The notes under the pieces are model-generated. The model saw nothing but the letters and a program-made list of their open reading frames with translations. It made no database searches and was not told the DNA's origin. Below, one piece after another: positions 1-7,705 of a stretch of DNA of 64,000 nt. Positions within the stretch are counted from its first letter, which is position 1, and every line of letters begins with the position of its first letter. The translations under genes and the position numbers were made by a program. Source of the DNA: Emcibacter sp. (GTDB lineage Bacteria > Pseudomonadota > Alphaproteobacteria > Sphingomonadales > Emcibacteraceae); NCBI RefSeq assembly GCF_963675455.1, contig NZ_OY776217.1, forward strand, positions 3,024,001 through 3,088,000, read 5' to 3'.

Positions 1-1058
1 CGTGCGGTCGCCTCACGATAACCTTCCCAGGCATTCTGGACATTTTCCCTGACCTGACGCTCGGCTGCAATAACTTCAAGACGTCGCTGGCTTTCCAGCT
101 GCTTGGCCTGACGGATACGGGAAGACTGGGCCCCACTCTGATACAGCGGCACAGTCATGCGGGCCACCACTTCCTTCGAGGTTACATTTGTCGTTACCGT
201 ACTGGCATCCCAGGATTTATTGTAACTTGCTTCCAGTGAAACCGTCGGGCTCAGTCCGCCATACTGGCTGTTGACATTATAACGGGCGGCTTCCTCCACA
301 TATTTGGCTGAATTCAGCGTGGGAGAATAGCGCAAGGCAATGTCCAGAGCCGCCTCTTCAGAAGCCGGCAGCGGAGGAAGGGCGTCGATGTCTTCCAGTG
401 TTCCAGGCGCACCGCCGACCACCCGGATAAAGGCGGAACGGCTGGCTGTGAGATTGGCTTCTGCCTGGATGCGCTCGGTGATGGCGCCGGACAGGCGGGC
501 CTTGGACTGGGCCACGTCGGTACGGGTGATTTCACCAACCCGGAAACGATCCTCGCTGGCTTCTAGCTGGCGTTGCAGCACCATGACGTTGTTTTTGGTC
601 AGTTCAAGGACCACTTCGTCACGCTTGACATCAACATAGGCTGATACTGCATCCAGAAGAACCGACTGTTCGGTATCAAGCAGATTCTGGCGGGCCGCCT
701 CGACCTGCTTGCGGGCCTGTTTGGTATTATTGACGGTCTGAAACCCGGTAAAGATATTCTGCTGAAGCGTGACGCTTGCCCTTTTGGGATATACCGAACC
801 GCTCGCTCCAAAGAGGCTGTCGGTCTGGGTATCCTGATAACTGACTGACCCGTTCGCCGTTATGCTGGGCAACCAGCCGGACCTGGCCTGATTGATATTT
901 TCGTCAGTCGCCCGAAGCGACGCCCGCTGGGCTTCCAGTGTAGGATTTCCCATATAGGCCTGGGCCAGAACTTCATTCAGATTTTCCGCGTAGGCCGGAA
1001 CAGAACCCAACAAACAGGTCAGGGCAGACACTGCAACTCCACATAACGTTTTCTTCAT
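1..1058 (-). CDS. tolC: TolC family outer membrane efflux protein (3' part cut by window edge)
   Basis: Outer membrane channel of tripartite efflux pumps and type I secretion. Translated from the ATG at 1058 it begins with a signal peptide (MKKTLCGVAVSAL, ending PAYA) and continues with NLNEVLAQAYMGNPTLEAQR, the classic TolC opening. The helical repeats follow, with LQQNIFTGF and VRVGEITRTDVAQ-like segments in the two halves. The C-terminal part lies beyond base 1. A purine-rich AGGGAAAG precedes the start. It sits downstream of pcm on the same strand, an order common in alphaproteobacteria. The RND pump at 37974-42196 has no outer membrane factor of its own and could use this channel (inference). 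Confidence 0.93.
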   Translation of the reverse strand, partial: MKKTLCGVAVSALTCLLGSVPAYAENLNEVLAQAYMGNPTLEAQRASLRATDENINQARSGWLPSITANGSVSYQDTQTDSLFGASGSVYPKRASVTLQQNIFTGFQTVNNTKQARKQVEAARQNLLDTEQSVLLDAVSAYVDVKRDEVVLELTKNNVMVLQRQLEASEDRFRVGEITRTDVAQSKARLSGAITERIQAEANLTASRSAFIRVVGGAPGTLEDIDALPPLPASEEAALDIALRYSPTLNSAKYVEEAARYNVNSQYGGLSPTVSLEASYNKSWDASTVTTNVTSKEVVARMTVPLYQSGAQSSRIRQAKQLESQRRLEVIAAERQVRENVQNAWEGYREATA

Positions 1059-1182
1059 TTTTTCTTTCCCTGGTGTATGGGGACTGCTGTCCCCTTTCCC
1101 AACAAGTAATGTATCGCCCCTCACTACCCGAAAATTATTGATAAATTGTTGTGTTCCTTAAAAATACCCCCGGAACAGACAA

Positions 1183-1836
1183 TTAAAAGCTGAATTCTTC
1201 TTTCCTGGCGAATGCTGCCAGCGGCGGTATTGCGGCATCAAACAGGGTCCGCACCCCGCGCACCTTGTCCTTATACGTGACAAGTGAGGCTTTTCCAACG
1301 CCGCGATCATTCAATACACAAACCAGCCTGCCGTTTTCTGACAGCTGCTCAAGAAGGGTTTGAGGCACGTCATCCACCATACCATTAATAAAAATAAGAT
1401 CGTAAGGTCCCTGTTTGGCAAGACCGGCGGTAATATCCCCCTTAACCACGGCAACATTGTCACAGGCTTCCTCGGCCAGAACCGCGGTTCCGGTCTCGAC
1501 AAGACCGTCATCCTCTTCCAGGGCAACAACAGCTTCGGCCAGACGTGCAAGAACTGCCGATGAATAACCGGTGCCACAGGCGATATCCAGCACCAGGTCT
1601 GTCGGCTTGATGTGAGCTTCGCTCAACAGGCGCCCGAAAACCATGGGTTCCATCAGATAACGTCCCTCGGCGACCCGGATATCTTCATCCACATAGGCAA
1701 CACCGGCAAAGGCTTTCGGGACAAATTTTTCACGATTCACGGAAGCAATTGCCTCGATCACATTTTCATCATTTATGTTATTGGGACGAAGCTGGCCCTC
1801 GATCATACTGCTTCTGGCCTGGGATGCATTAGTCAT
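1183..1836 (-). CDS. pcm: Protein-L-isoaspartate O-methyltransferase family protein
   Basis: SAM-dependent methyltransferase of 217 residues, of the Pcm family that methylates isoaspartyl residues in damaged proteins. Visible are the N-terminal ARSSMIEGQLRPN segment found in alphaproteobacterial members, a central EPMVFGRLLSEA region, and the SAM-binding motif VLDIACGTGYSSAVLA at about residues 83-98. The canonical Pcm reads GSGYQTA here, so substrate specificity in this subfamily is uncertain. The gene lies 124 bases upstream of tolC on the same strand. A good sigma70-type promoter sits at 1904-1932. Genes of this subfamily beside tolC are often annotated as Pcm without biochemical proof. 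Confidence 0.85.
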   Translation of the reverse strand: MTNASQARSSMIEGQLRPNNINDENVIEAIASVNREKFVPKAFAGVAYVDEDIRVAEGRYLMEPMVFGRLLSEAHIKPTDLVLDIACGTGYSSAVLARLAEAVVALEEDDGLVETGTAVLAEEACDNVAVVKGDITAGLAKQGPYDLIFINGMVDDVPQTLLEQLSENGRLVCVLNDRGVGKASLVTYKDKVRGVRTLFDAAIPPLAAFARKEEFSF

Positions 1837-1903
1837 ATGGACGTTCCTAAGGTTATATGGCCTGATGTGATCCGGCCTAATGTTATCGGAATGGTTTGAT
1901 GCC

Positions 1904-1932
1904 TATATATAGTTTAAGGACGCACTTGACAA
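1904..1932 (-). promoter_or_regulatory. Sigma70-type promoter of pcm
   Basis: Reading on the minus strand, TTGTCA (1932-1927) is followed after exactly 17 bases by TATATA (1909-1904). The box pair is about 70 bases upstream of the pcm start. A perfect palindrome, CTTGTCGACAAG (1957-1968), and a second TCGACAAG (1940-1947) lie just upstream and could bind a regulator. Confidence 0.55.
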
Positions 1933-2047
1933 TATTCTCTCGACAAGAGAACCAATCTTGTCGACAAGTTTCATTATTTCACCCTTAAACAGATAAAAAC
2001 AGGAAAAAATCCCCAGGCTGGATAAAACAGTTCAGTTTAAAAAGCTC

Positions 2048-2076
2048 TTGCTTTTAGCGAACAATGGAAATAAAAG
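2048..2076 (+). promoter_or_regulatory. Probable promoter of tRNA-Cys
   Basis: TTGCTT (2048-2053), a 17-base spacer and TAAAAG (2071-2076) lie just before the tRNA. The predicted start would be near 2083. Confidence 0.4.
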
Positions 2077-2088
2077 TCGTCACACCTT

Positions 2089-2162
2089 GGTGCGGTGGCG
2101 GAGTGGCTACGCAGCGGATTGCAAATCCGTGTACACCGGTTCAAATCCGGTCCGCACCTCCA
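2089..2162 (+). tRNA. tRNA-Cys(GCA)
   Basis: A 74-base cloverleaf can be drawn: acceptor GGTGCGG pairs with CCGCACC, followed by the T discriminator typical of tRNA-Cys and an encoded CCA (2160-2162). The anticodon loop reads TTGCAAA, anticodon GCA at 2121-2123. The T-arm contains GGTTCAAATCC. Confidence 0.96.
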
Positions 2163-2200
2163 TTTCCCTCCCATATAGACTTCCGACCCGGCCCGGGCCC

Positions 2201-2614
2201 TCAGGCAACAGACAGCATGACCTGCTCGGCAGACGTATATTCCCTGTCATCGCGGGTGGTCGTGGCCGAGTTATAGAATTTCTTGATCATTTTACAGCCG
2301 TCCGTCCCGTTTTCACGAATTTTCAGGAAAACATCGTAACCGACTGACGGCCGCTCCCACAACAGCATGTTCCAGTCGGTATTTTTCTGAGCAAAGCGAA
2401 TAATCATTTTGAGGGCGCGCATGGGAAATTCCAGGGCACCTTTCAGCAGGGCATCGCCTTCATCGGTCACCTGGACGACCGTGAAAAACATATAGGGGAT
2501 CCCTCCCGCTATCTGATCGGCCGTCACCGGGGCATCATAAACCCGCATGATTCCAATCTTCCTGTCCAGCCACTCGATCTGTACATAGTCCGCGTCTGAT
2601 GACATAAAATTCAT
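2201..2614 (-). CDS. Hypothetical protein of unknown family
   Basis: I do not recognise this gene. The open frame extends upstream to 2722, but the region before the internal starts looks non-coding. The likely start is the ATG at 2614 (MNFMSSDADYVQIEWLD) or the one at 2605; an AAAGG lies about 11 bases before the first. The product is about 137 residues, soluble, with no signal peptide or membrane segment. Recognisable pieces are EWLDRKIGIMRVYDAPVTAD, MFFTVVQVTDEGDALLKGA and DREYTSAEQ. The gene stands alone, convergent to tRNA-Cys. Confidence 0.5.
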   Translation of the reverse strand: MNFMSSDADYVQIEWLDRKIGIMRVYDAPVTADQIAGGIPYMFFTVVQVTDEGDALLKGALEFPMRALKMIIRFAQKNTDWNMLLWERPSVGYDVFLKIRENGTDGCKMIKKFYNSATTTRDDREYTSAEQVMLSVA

Positions 2615-2722
2615 TCTCAGAAAATACCTTTTAAATTGCTCCGCTCCACACCCTGGTTCAGTCACAGGTATGGGACAAAAATGACCGAAATATGTTCGGA
2701 AAATTATTTTTTTGATATACAA

Positions 2723-2967
2723 CTACTCAGGCAAAACCTCCGGAAAACTAGGCATTTCTCAGCACTTCAGTCAATGATAATGGAACAGAAAAAATAACTT
2801 CATTATATAGGCTTTAAATACAGGCACTTATGGTTAATAAATGATATACAATCCGGATCCGACCAGCTGCTTGCCTTCCAGGGAACAGTAGACTCGGGTT
2901 CGACTCCCCTTCTCCCGGGGGACTCCAATCATTCCCGATTCTGATTGCATTTTTTTGAATTTTTCTA
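2723..2967. other. Intergenic stretch before the tRNA-Asn promoter
   Basis: No convincing gene seen. A 61-codon open frame on the minus strand (2834-3019) has no good ribosome binding site. The segment around 2895-2910 resembles a tRNA T-arm, but no complete cloverleaf can be built around it. Confidence 0.4.
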
Positions 2968-2996
2968 TTGGCAGAGCTTTTTTCTGTATGTATAAG
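2968..2996 (+). promoter_or_regulatory. Promoter of tRNA-Asn with GC-rich discriminator
   Basis: TTGGCA (2968-2973), a 17-base spacer and TATAAG (2991-2996) are followed by the GC-rich GTGCGCG. Such a discriminator is usual for stringently controlled stable-RNA promoters. The predicted start is about 26 bases upstream of the mature tRNA. Confidence 0.6.
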
Positions 2997-3028
2997 GTGC
3001 GCGTCGGCTCAGTCGGCACTTTCGATGA

Positions 3029-3104
3029 TCCCCGATAGCTCAGTTGGTAGAGCAGTAGACTGTTAATCTATTTGTCGCAGGTTCGAGTCCTGCTCGGGGA
3101 GCCA
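3029..3104 (+). tRNA. tRNA-Asn(GTT)
   Basis: A 76-base cloverleaf: acceptor TCCCCGA pairs with TCGGGGA (3094-3100), then discriminator G and encoded CCA (3102-3104). The anticodon GTT is at 3062-3064. The D-arm reads AGCTCAGTTGGTAGAGC and the T-arm GGTTCGAGTCC. Confidence 0.97.
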
Positions 3105-3109
3105 ATACC

Positions 3110-3145
3110 AAAAGGGTCCGCCTGATATCAGGCCGGGCCCTTTTT
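3110..3145 (+). terminator. Rho-independent terminator of tRNA-Asn
   Basis: AAAAGGGTCC pairs with GGGCCCTTTT (one G-T pair), extended by GCCT/AGGC with a single bulge, and ends in five T. It begins five bases after the tRNA 3' end. Confidence 0.8.
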
Positions 3146-3214
3146 GCTGCCTGAACTCACCTCTGGACCCGGTCCCCCAATATGATATAGTGCGCTCCCA
3201 AAAGGGGATTTCAA

Positions 3215-3403
3215 ATGGATAATGTGATCAGTTTTGCCAAAGCGAAGAAAAAACTCGCACGCACCGCAAAAGAAAAGCAGGCGGAGGAAAATCGCGTCAA
3301 ATTCGGCCGCACCAGGGGCGAGAAGGAATCTTCGCGCAAGACCACTGAACTCCAGAACAAACAACTCGACCAGAAACAGCTCGGCAGTGACGAAGAAGAA
3401 TAA
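3215..3403 (+). CDS. DUF4169 family protein
   Basis: Small, highly charged protein of 62 residues. It shows the family pattern of alphaproteobacterial DUF4169 proteins: an N-terminal VISFAKAKKKLARTAKEKQA helix, then ENRVKFGRTRGEKE, and a short acidic end. AAGGGG lies just ahead of the start. The function of the family is unknown. The charge pattern (Lys/Arg-rich helix, acidic tail) suggests a small nucleic-acid or protein-binding factor, but that is inference. Confidence 0.75.
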   Translation: MDNVISFAKAKKKLARTAKEKQAEENRVKFGRTRGEKESSRKTTELQNKQLDQKQLGSDEEE

Positions 3404-3588
3404 GTACCAGCCTCCTTTTGTCCCAAAATGGGAAAATGTGTCAGTTTTTTTACATATACAGCCTGCGATTGTGACCCAAAACAACTTATTTCCTTATTTT
3501 TCAATAAGTTTGAAATGTGGCACAAATTTTGCACTCAATCAGGAGGTTATCTCTATAATATTTTAGGCAATTCTGAGTGAGAGGGAAA

Positions 3589-4212
3589 ATGAAAAAAATA
3601 CTTTTAGCAACTTTGCTTATGGCGTCTTCTGCCATTGCAACAACATCTGAAGCCGGCGTTATTGATATCTCGGATGTCACCATCAAAGGGCAACAGTTCA
3701 GAGCCTTTCAGGATAACACAACCGGGTACACCTGGCTTGACTTGGACAATTTCTGGAATGACTCCTGGACTTACAACAGCCTGGTAAGTTTTTTTGCCGG
3801 TACAGACTATAAACTTGCCAACCAGATTGAAATTGACGGTCTTCACCTTTCAGTGCCGGCCAATCCGGCAACAGCCGTTTCAGAATTCATCATCATGGGC
3901 GGAAACTATACCGGTCAGACAGCCTCCCCCGTCAACCGCGACCTGGTTTGGGGTATATACGACCCCCTGGATAACGGGTCGATTTACGCATCATTCCATT
4001 ACGGAGATGTTACATTCTGGTCTGACTATTACCTCGGCCAAGACGCAAATGATCCCTTCTACGATAATAATGCTGCAAACCGAGACCTCGGCGCCTGGGT
4101 TGTCAATACAGCAACTGTTCTTGACGTTGACGTACCGGAACCGGCAACGATTGGCCTGCTGGGGCTTGGCCTCATTGGCTTCGGCGCCATGGCAAGACGC
4201 CGCCGTTCCTGA
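3589..4212 (+). CDS. PEP-CTERM sorting domain protein
   Basis: Exported protein of 207 residues. It has a signal peptide (MKKILLATLLMASSAIA, cleavage near TSEAG) and a C-terminal sorting signal: VPEPATIGLLGLGLIGFGAM followed by ARRRRS. In the known system this tail is cut by an exosortase and the protein is released to the surface or matrix, usually with exopolysaccharide. The middle part (residues about 27-175) is rich in Asp, Asn, Trp and Tyr and I do not recognise it. The start at 3589 is chosen because GAGAGGG lies right before it and the signal peptide begins there. No exosortase or polysaccharide genes are in the window. Confidence 0.85.
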   Translation: MKKILLATLLMASSAIATTSEAGVIDISDVTIKGQQFRAFQDNTTGYTWLDLDNFWNDSWTYNSLVSFFAGTDYKLANQIEIDGLHLSVPANPATAVSEFIIMGGNYTGQTASPVNRDLVWGIYDPLDNGSIYASFHYGDVTFWSDYYLGQDANDPFYDNNAANRDLGAWVVNTATVLDVDVPEPATIGLLGLGLIGFGAMARRRRS

Positions 4213-4240
4213 TCAGATTTCAGGTTACTCAAGCAAGATA

Positions 4241-4266
4241 AGAGGCGGCTCCTGCGGGCCGCCTCT
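4241..4266. terminator. Hairpin between convergent genes
   Basis: AGAGGCGGC (4241-4249) pairs perfectly with GCCGCCTCT (4258-4266) around an 8-base loop. It lies between the stops of the PEP-CTERM gene and the DUF2889 gene and could end transcription from either side. There is no T-run, so termination strength is uncertain. Confidence 0.5.
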
Positions 4267-4299
4267 GTGCATCTCACAACAGTAGCGGCTGAACACCCT

Positions 4300-4866
4300 C
4301 TATTCCTCCCCCTCGTAATAGTCCGGCAGGAATTCCTTTACTGCCGGTGACGTAGTCGCCCATGCATGACAGGTGTTGAGCACCGGCGGGCGCTGCTTCG
4401 GCCTGCTAAGATCTACACCCGCCTCTTCCGCCTTTTTCATCAGCCCCGGCGTCATGGTCTGCATGGCGGCCGTACCCAGCGGGTACAATAATTCGGTGAT
4501 ATGCGTGCAGCCTTCAACACCGCCTACCCGTTCCCGAATCTGCTTGCGCCAGCCGGCCCCGACCCTGACGCCGATCAGCTTTTTATAGGATGAAACAATG
4601 GCCGGACACATTTCAAACGGGCTGTTGTCGGTTACCGCCTCAATTTCCTGAATGACATACTTGTCATCCAGGGTCAGCCTGATCCACATTTCATGCACCG
4701 GATCGCCCGCCTCGATCTCGCCGCGCCATTGATTGCCGAAGGCATAGGTTTTCTGGTCGGTCATATGTCCTTCGATATCCCAGAGACCGTCTTCCCGTTC
4801 ATAACCGGTATAGGTAATGGTTCTGGTATGCAGATGTTTACGGGGTACTGGTGAGGAGAGCGGCAT
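4300..4866 (-). CDS. DUF2889 domain protein
   Basis: 188-residue protein of the DUF2889 family, recognised by the N-terminal pattern HTRTITYTGYEREDGLWDIE, then GHMTDQKTYAF and a central FEMCPAIVSSYKKLIGVRVG. The C-terminal half has the family's GCTHITELLYPLGTAAMQT. The function is unknown; members occur widely in proteobacteria. It is divergent from queC, separated by a 160-base gap, and no signal peptide or membrane segment is present. Confidence 0.8.
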   Translation of the reverse strand: MPLSSPVPRKHLHTRTITYTGYEREDGLWDIEGHMTDQKTYAFGNQWRGEIEAGDPVHEMWIRLTLDDKYVIQEIEAVTDNSPFEMCPAIVSSYKKLIGVRVGAGWRKQIRERVGGVEGCTHITELLYPLGTAAMQTMTPGLMKKAEEAGVDLSRPKQRPPVLNTCHAWATTSPAVKEFLPDYYEGEE

Positions 4867-5026
4867 TTATAGTCCTTGATATTGCTGTTTGGTCTATTAT
4901 CTCAGGTGTTTTCAAACCGGTCAAACAAAGGTTCACCTTGCGGGCGCATGGCAGTTATGCGGAATCTTTCTGGCCCTTGAAGCGGTTTTGGGTTATGTGA
5001 AGCCCATTATAAGGAGAATGATACCG

Positions 5027-5734
5027 ATGCCCGAGTCCATTCCGGAACCGAAAAAAGCTGTCGTCCTGCTCAGCGGCGGCCTGGATTCTTCCACCTGCGT
5101 AGCCATCGCCCAGAGCGAAGGTTACGAGGTCTATGGCCTCAGCTTCAGCTACGGCCAGCGGCATACCATCGAGCTCGACGCCGCGAAGCGAATTGCTGAC
5201 AGGATGGGCATCAAAAAACATGTGATTGCCAATATTGATATCGGCGCCTTTGGCGGCTCTGCCCTGACTGATGATATTCCCGTGCCCAAGGACCGCAGTC
5301 ATGAAGACATGAGTACCGATATTCCGGTCACTTACGTGCCGGCCCGCAATACGATTTTCCTCTCCTATGCGTTGGGCTGGGCCGAGGTACTGGGGGCCAA
5401 TGATATTTTCATCGGCGTCAACGCCCTGGATTACAGCGGCTATCCCGACTGCCGGCCGGAATTCATCAAGGCCTATGAAGTGATGGCCAATCTGGCGACC
5501 AAGGCCGGGACACAGGATCACAGGCATATGACCATCCATACGCCGCTTATTGACCTGACCAAGGCGGAAATTATCAAAAAAGGAGTGTCGCTGGGCGTGG
5601 ATTACAGCCTGACCATAAGCTGCTATGATCCGGACAGCGAGGGGCGGTCCTGCGGCCATTGTGATGCCTGCCAGCTGCGCCTCAAGGGATTTGCCGAGGC
5701 CGGCACGACTGATCCCGTGCCTTATCAGGACTGA
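5027..5734 (+). CDS. queC: 7-cyano-7-deazaguanine synthase QueC
   Basis: ATP-dependent enzyme converting 7-carboxy-7-deazaguanine to preQ0 in queuosine biosynthesis. Of 235 residues. The PP-loop VVLLSGGLDSSTC is near the N-terminus, GLSFSYGQRH follows, and VPARNTIFLSYALGWAE is the family signature. The C-terminal zinc site is CYDPDSEGRSCGHCDAC. The start at 5027 is chosen because AAGGAG (5011-5016) is well spaced from it; the in-frame ATG at 5018 is too close. queE follows after 8 bases, so the two form an operon. queD is not in the window. Confidence 0.96.
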   Translation: MPESIPEPKKAVVLLSGGLDSSTCVAIAQSEGYEVYGLSFSYGQRHTIELDAAKRIADRMGIKKHVIANIDIGAFGGSALTDDIPVPKDRSHEDMSTDIPVTYVPARNTIFLSYALGWAEVLGANDIFIGVNALDYSGYPDCRPEFIKAYEVMANLATKAGTQDHRHMTIHTPLIDLTKAEIIKKGVSLGVDYSLTISCYDPDSEGRSCGHCDACQLRLKGFAEAGTTDPVPYQD

Positions 5735-5742
5735 AACGCAAC

Positions 5743-6402
5743 ATGACCTATACCGTCAAGGAACTGTTTTATACTCTTCAGGGGGAAGGCGCACAGGCCG
5801 GACGGGCAGCCGTTTTCTGCCGTTTTGCCGGCTGCAACCTGTGGAGCGGACGGGAACAGGACCGGGCGACAGCCGAATGCACCTTCTGCGACACCGACTT
5901 TATCGGCACAGGCGGGCCCGGCGGCGGGAAATTCGCCACAGCCGACCATCTTGCGGCAACCGCCCGGGCGCTGTGGGACAGTGAAACCGATGGGTCCGGC
6001 ATTCCCTATATTGTCTGCACCGGCGGGGAACCACTGCTGCAGCTGGATATCCCGCTGATTAACGCACTACATGAAAAGGGATTCGAAGTGGCCGTGGAAA
6101 CCAACGGCACCCTGCCCGCGCCTGCGGAGCTGGACTGGGTTTGCGTCAGCCCGAAAAGACTTGATAAACTGGTACAGACCAGCGGCCACGAACTGAAACT
6201 GGTTTATCCTCAGCCGGACCTGCCGCCGGAAGATGTGGCCCATCTGGACTTTAAATACTTCTTCCTGCAGCCCATGGACGGCATTGGACCGGACGCGGAA
6301 AACATTCGGCTTGAAAATACAAAAAAATGTGTAGAGTACTGCCAAGCTCATCCGAAATGGCGCATCAGCCTGCAGACCCATAAAATTCTGGGTATTGCCT
6401 AG
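5743..6402 (+). CDS. queE: 7-carboxy-7-deazaguanine synthase QueE
   Basis: Radical SAM enzyme of 219 residues that contracts the ring of 6-carboxytetrahydropterin to 7-carboxy-7-deazaguanine. The N-terminus LFYTLQGEGAQAGRAAVFCR is the family hallmark. The cluster motif is the expanded QueE form: C31 (GCNLW), then C46 and C49 (CTFCDTDF), rather than compact CxxxCxxC. The SAM-binding stretch CTGGEPLLQ follows at about residue 92. The end, ISLQTHKILGIA, matches the usual QueE terminus. It is co-transcribed with queC. Confidence 0.95.
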   Translation: MTYTVKELFYTLQGEGAQAGRAAVFCRFAGCNLWSGREQDRATAECTFCDTDFIGTGGPGGGKFATADHLAATARALWDSETDGSGIPYIVCTGGEPLLQLDIPLINALHEKGFEVAVETNGTLPAPAELDWVCVSPKRLDKLVQTSGHELKLVYPQPDLPPEDVAHLDFKYFFLQPMDGIGPDAENIRLENTKKCVEYCQAHPKWRISLQTHKILGIA

Positions 6403-6420
6403 TTCAGACCTGTATTGAAA

Positions 6421-6933
6421 TCAGGATTTATTCGACAAAATCTTGGCGACAACCAGAAGGGCTTCGCGGATTTCCTTCCAGTCATTATCGCCGAGGGCGT
6501 CCATAAATTCCTTCTGGGCAGTCATCCAGTAAGGCACCACATTGCGGATCGCATCAAGTCCTGCGTCCTCCAGAGTATAGGACGCATATCTTTTGCCACC
6601 GGAATACTGAACGGAAACATACCCCCTGTCCGCAAGGGTCTTGACCATTCGGGACATGGAGGATTTCTCCATCACCATGGAGTCCGCCAACTGGCTCAGG
6701 GTCATGGTCCCGTTATGGGCAAGCTCGAGAAGTATAACAACCTGGGTCGATCGGAGAGAACTTGGATCCAGAAGAGTATCAAAGCGTCTTGTAACCGCGC
6801 GTGAGGCTTTGCGCAGCCCGAGGCAGGCACAGGTTTCAAGGGCCTCTGCAATCAGGGCTTTTTCTTCAGTACTCGGATTCATACTACCAACCATTCTGTT
6901 GCTGACGATGTCCGACCTTTTTGAGTTGGGCAT
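6421..6933 (-). CDS. MarR family transcriptional regulator
   Basis: 170-residue winged-helix regulator. The recognition region reads TMTLSQLADSMVMEKSSMSR and is followed by MVKTLADRGYVSVQ and a basic wing GGKRYASYTLEDAG. The C-terminal helices would form the dimer interface. It lies convergent to queE and stands upstream of, but not in an obvious operon with, queF. A near-palindrome TTACCTTAACGTAA at 6967-6980, in front of its own start, is a candidate autoregulatory operator. The ligand and targets cannot be inferred from the sequence. Confidence 0.9.
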   Translation of the reverse strand: MPNSKRSDIVSNRMVGSMNPSTEEKALIAEALETCACLGLRKASRAVTRRFDTLLDPSSLRSTQVVILLELAHNGTMTLSQLADSMVMEKSSMSRMVKTLADRGYVSVQYSGGKRYASYTLEDAGLDAIRNVVPYWMTAQKEFMDALGDNDWKEIREALLVVAKILSNKS

Positions 6934-6966
6934 AATTATAGGTGTGACACTGCCAATTGGCCAAGC

Positions 6967-6980
6967 TTACCTTAACGTAA
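6967..6980. promoter_or_regulatory. Candidate MarR operator
   Basis: TTACCTTAACGTAA is a palindrome with one mismatched pair, 34-47 bases upstream of the marR start. The overlapping CCAATTGG (6953-6960 region) adds symmetry just downstream on the minus strand. Confidence 0.35.
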
Positions 6981-7016
6981 AGTCAACTTCAATCATTACC
7001 TGCATGTACGATCATT

Positions 7017-7481
7017 TTAACCCCTTCCGCGATAATTCGGGACATTCTGATCGGGAATCCAGACACCTGCCGGCGGCTCGCCGGTCTGGAAAAACACGTC
7101 AATGGGAATACCACCGCGGGGATACCAGTATCCGCCGATCCGAAGCCAGACCGGTTTCAGTTCCTTGACCAGCCGTTCGGCAATCCCGACCGTACAATCC
7201 TCATGAAAACCTGCATGGTTGCGAAAGGAATGCAGGTAAAGCTTCAGCGACTTGCTTTCCACAAGATAGTCCGCCGGCACATAGTCAATGACAAGATGGG
7301 CAAAATCCGGCTGTCCGGTGACCGGGCAGAGCGAGGTAAACTCGGGACAGGTAAAACGGACAAAATAGGGGGAATCCGGCCGCGGATTAGGTACCCTTTC
7401 CAGAATGGCCTCATCGGGATTTTCCGGAAGCTTCGAACTGCCGCCCAGATGGGAAAGGCCCTGATATATCTCTTTTGTCAT
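7017..7481 (-). CDS. queF: NADPH-dependent 7-cyano-7-deazaguanine reductase QueF
   Basis: Reduces preQ0 to preQ1, the step after QueC. 154 residues, the short unimodular form. The catalytic cysteine is C52 in FTSLCPVTGQPDFA, with the conserved Asp four-to-seven residues on. The QueF signature ESKSLKLYLHSFRN is intact, as are FHEDC and the C-terminal RGGIPIDVF. The open frame reaches 7538, but the start at 7481 has AAAGGAC about eight bases ahead and matches the usual N-terminus. It is separate from queC-queE, on the other strand. Confidence 0.95.
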   Translation of the reverse strand: MTKEIYQGLSHLGGSSKLPENPDEAILERVPNPRPDSPYFVRFTCPEFTSLCPVTGQPDFAHLVIDYVPADYLVESKSLKLYLHSFRNHAGFHEDCTVGIAERLVKELKPVWLRIGGYWYPRGGIPIDVFFQTGEPPAGVWIPDQNVPNYRGRG

Positions 7482-7621
7482 TTCAACCGTCCTTTGATCG
7501 TCTGGCCAGCGGATGATTTCACCCGGATAAACACACATTGACTTATTACCCGCTTTTCCCTAAAGATCAAAGCCATGAAACATCATTGCCTGAAACGAAT
7601 GTGTATTTCACGAATTATGAA

Positions 7622-7644
7622 CCCGGTTTTCGCGTAAAACCGGG
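7622..7644. repeat. Perfect 9-bp hairpin ahead of the ACT-cysK cluster
   Basis: CCCGGTTTT (7622-7630), loop CGCGT, AAAACCGGG (7636-7644). It lies in the 224-base gap between queF and the ACT gene, 62 bases before the latter. There is no T-run on either strand, so it is more likely a 5'-leader structure or operator than a terminator. Confidence 0.5.
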
Positions 7645-7705
7645 AAAAGCCGCTTGTGGCACCTTCAGAACTTCATGAAATCATTCGTTTACAGGAGAGC
7701 GCAAA

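Noticed and set aside
2834..3019. 61-codon open frame on the minus strand before tRNA-Asn
   Set aside because: No ribosome binding site, no family pattern; the region also carries a T-arm-like sequence near 2895-2910 but no full cloverleaf, so neither a gene nor a tRNA remnant could be supported.
4867..5026. Possible preQ1 riboswitch ahead of queC
   Set aside because: No A-rich tail or conserved loop of the known preQ1 riboswitches was found.
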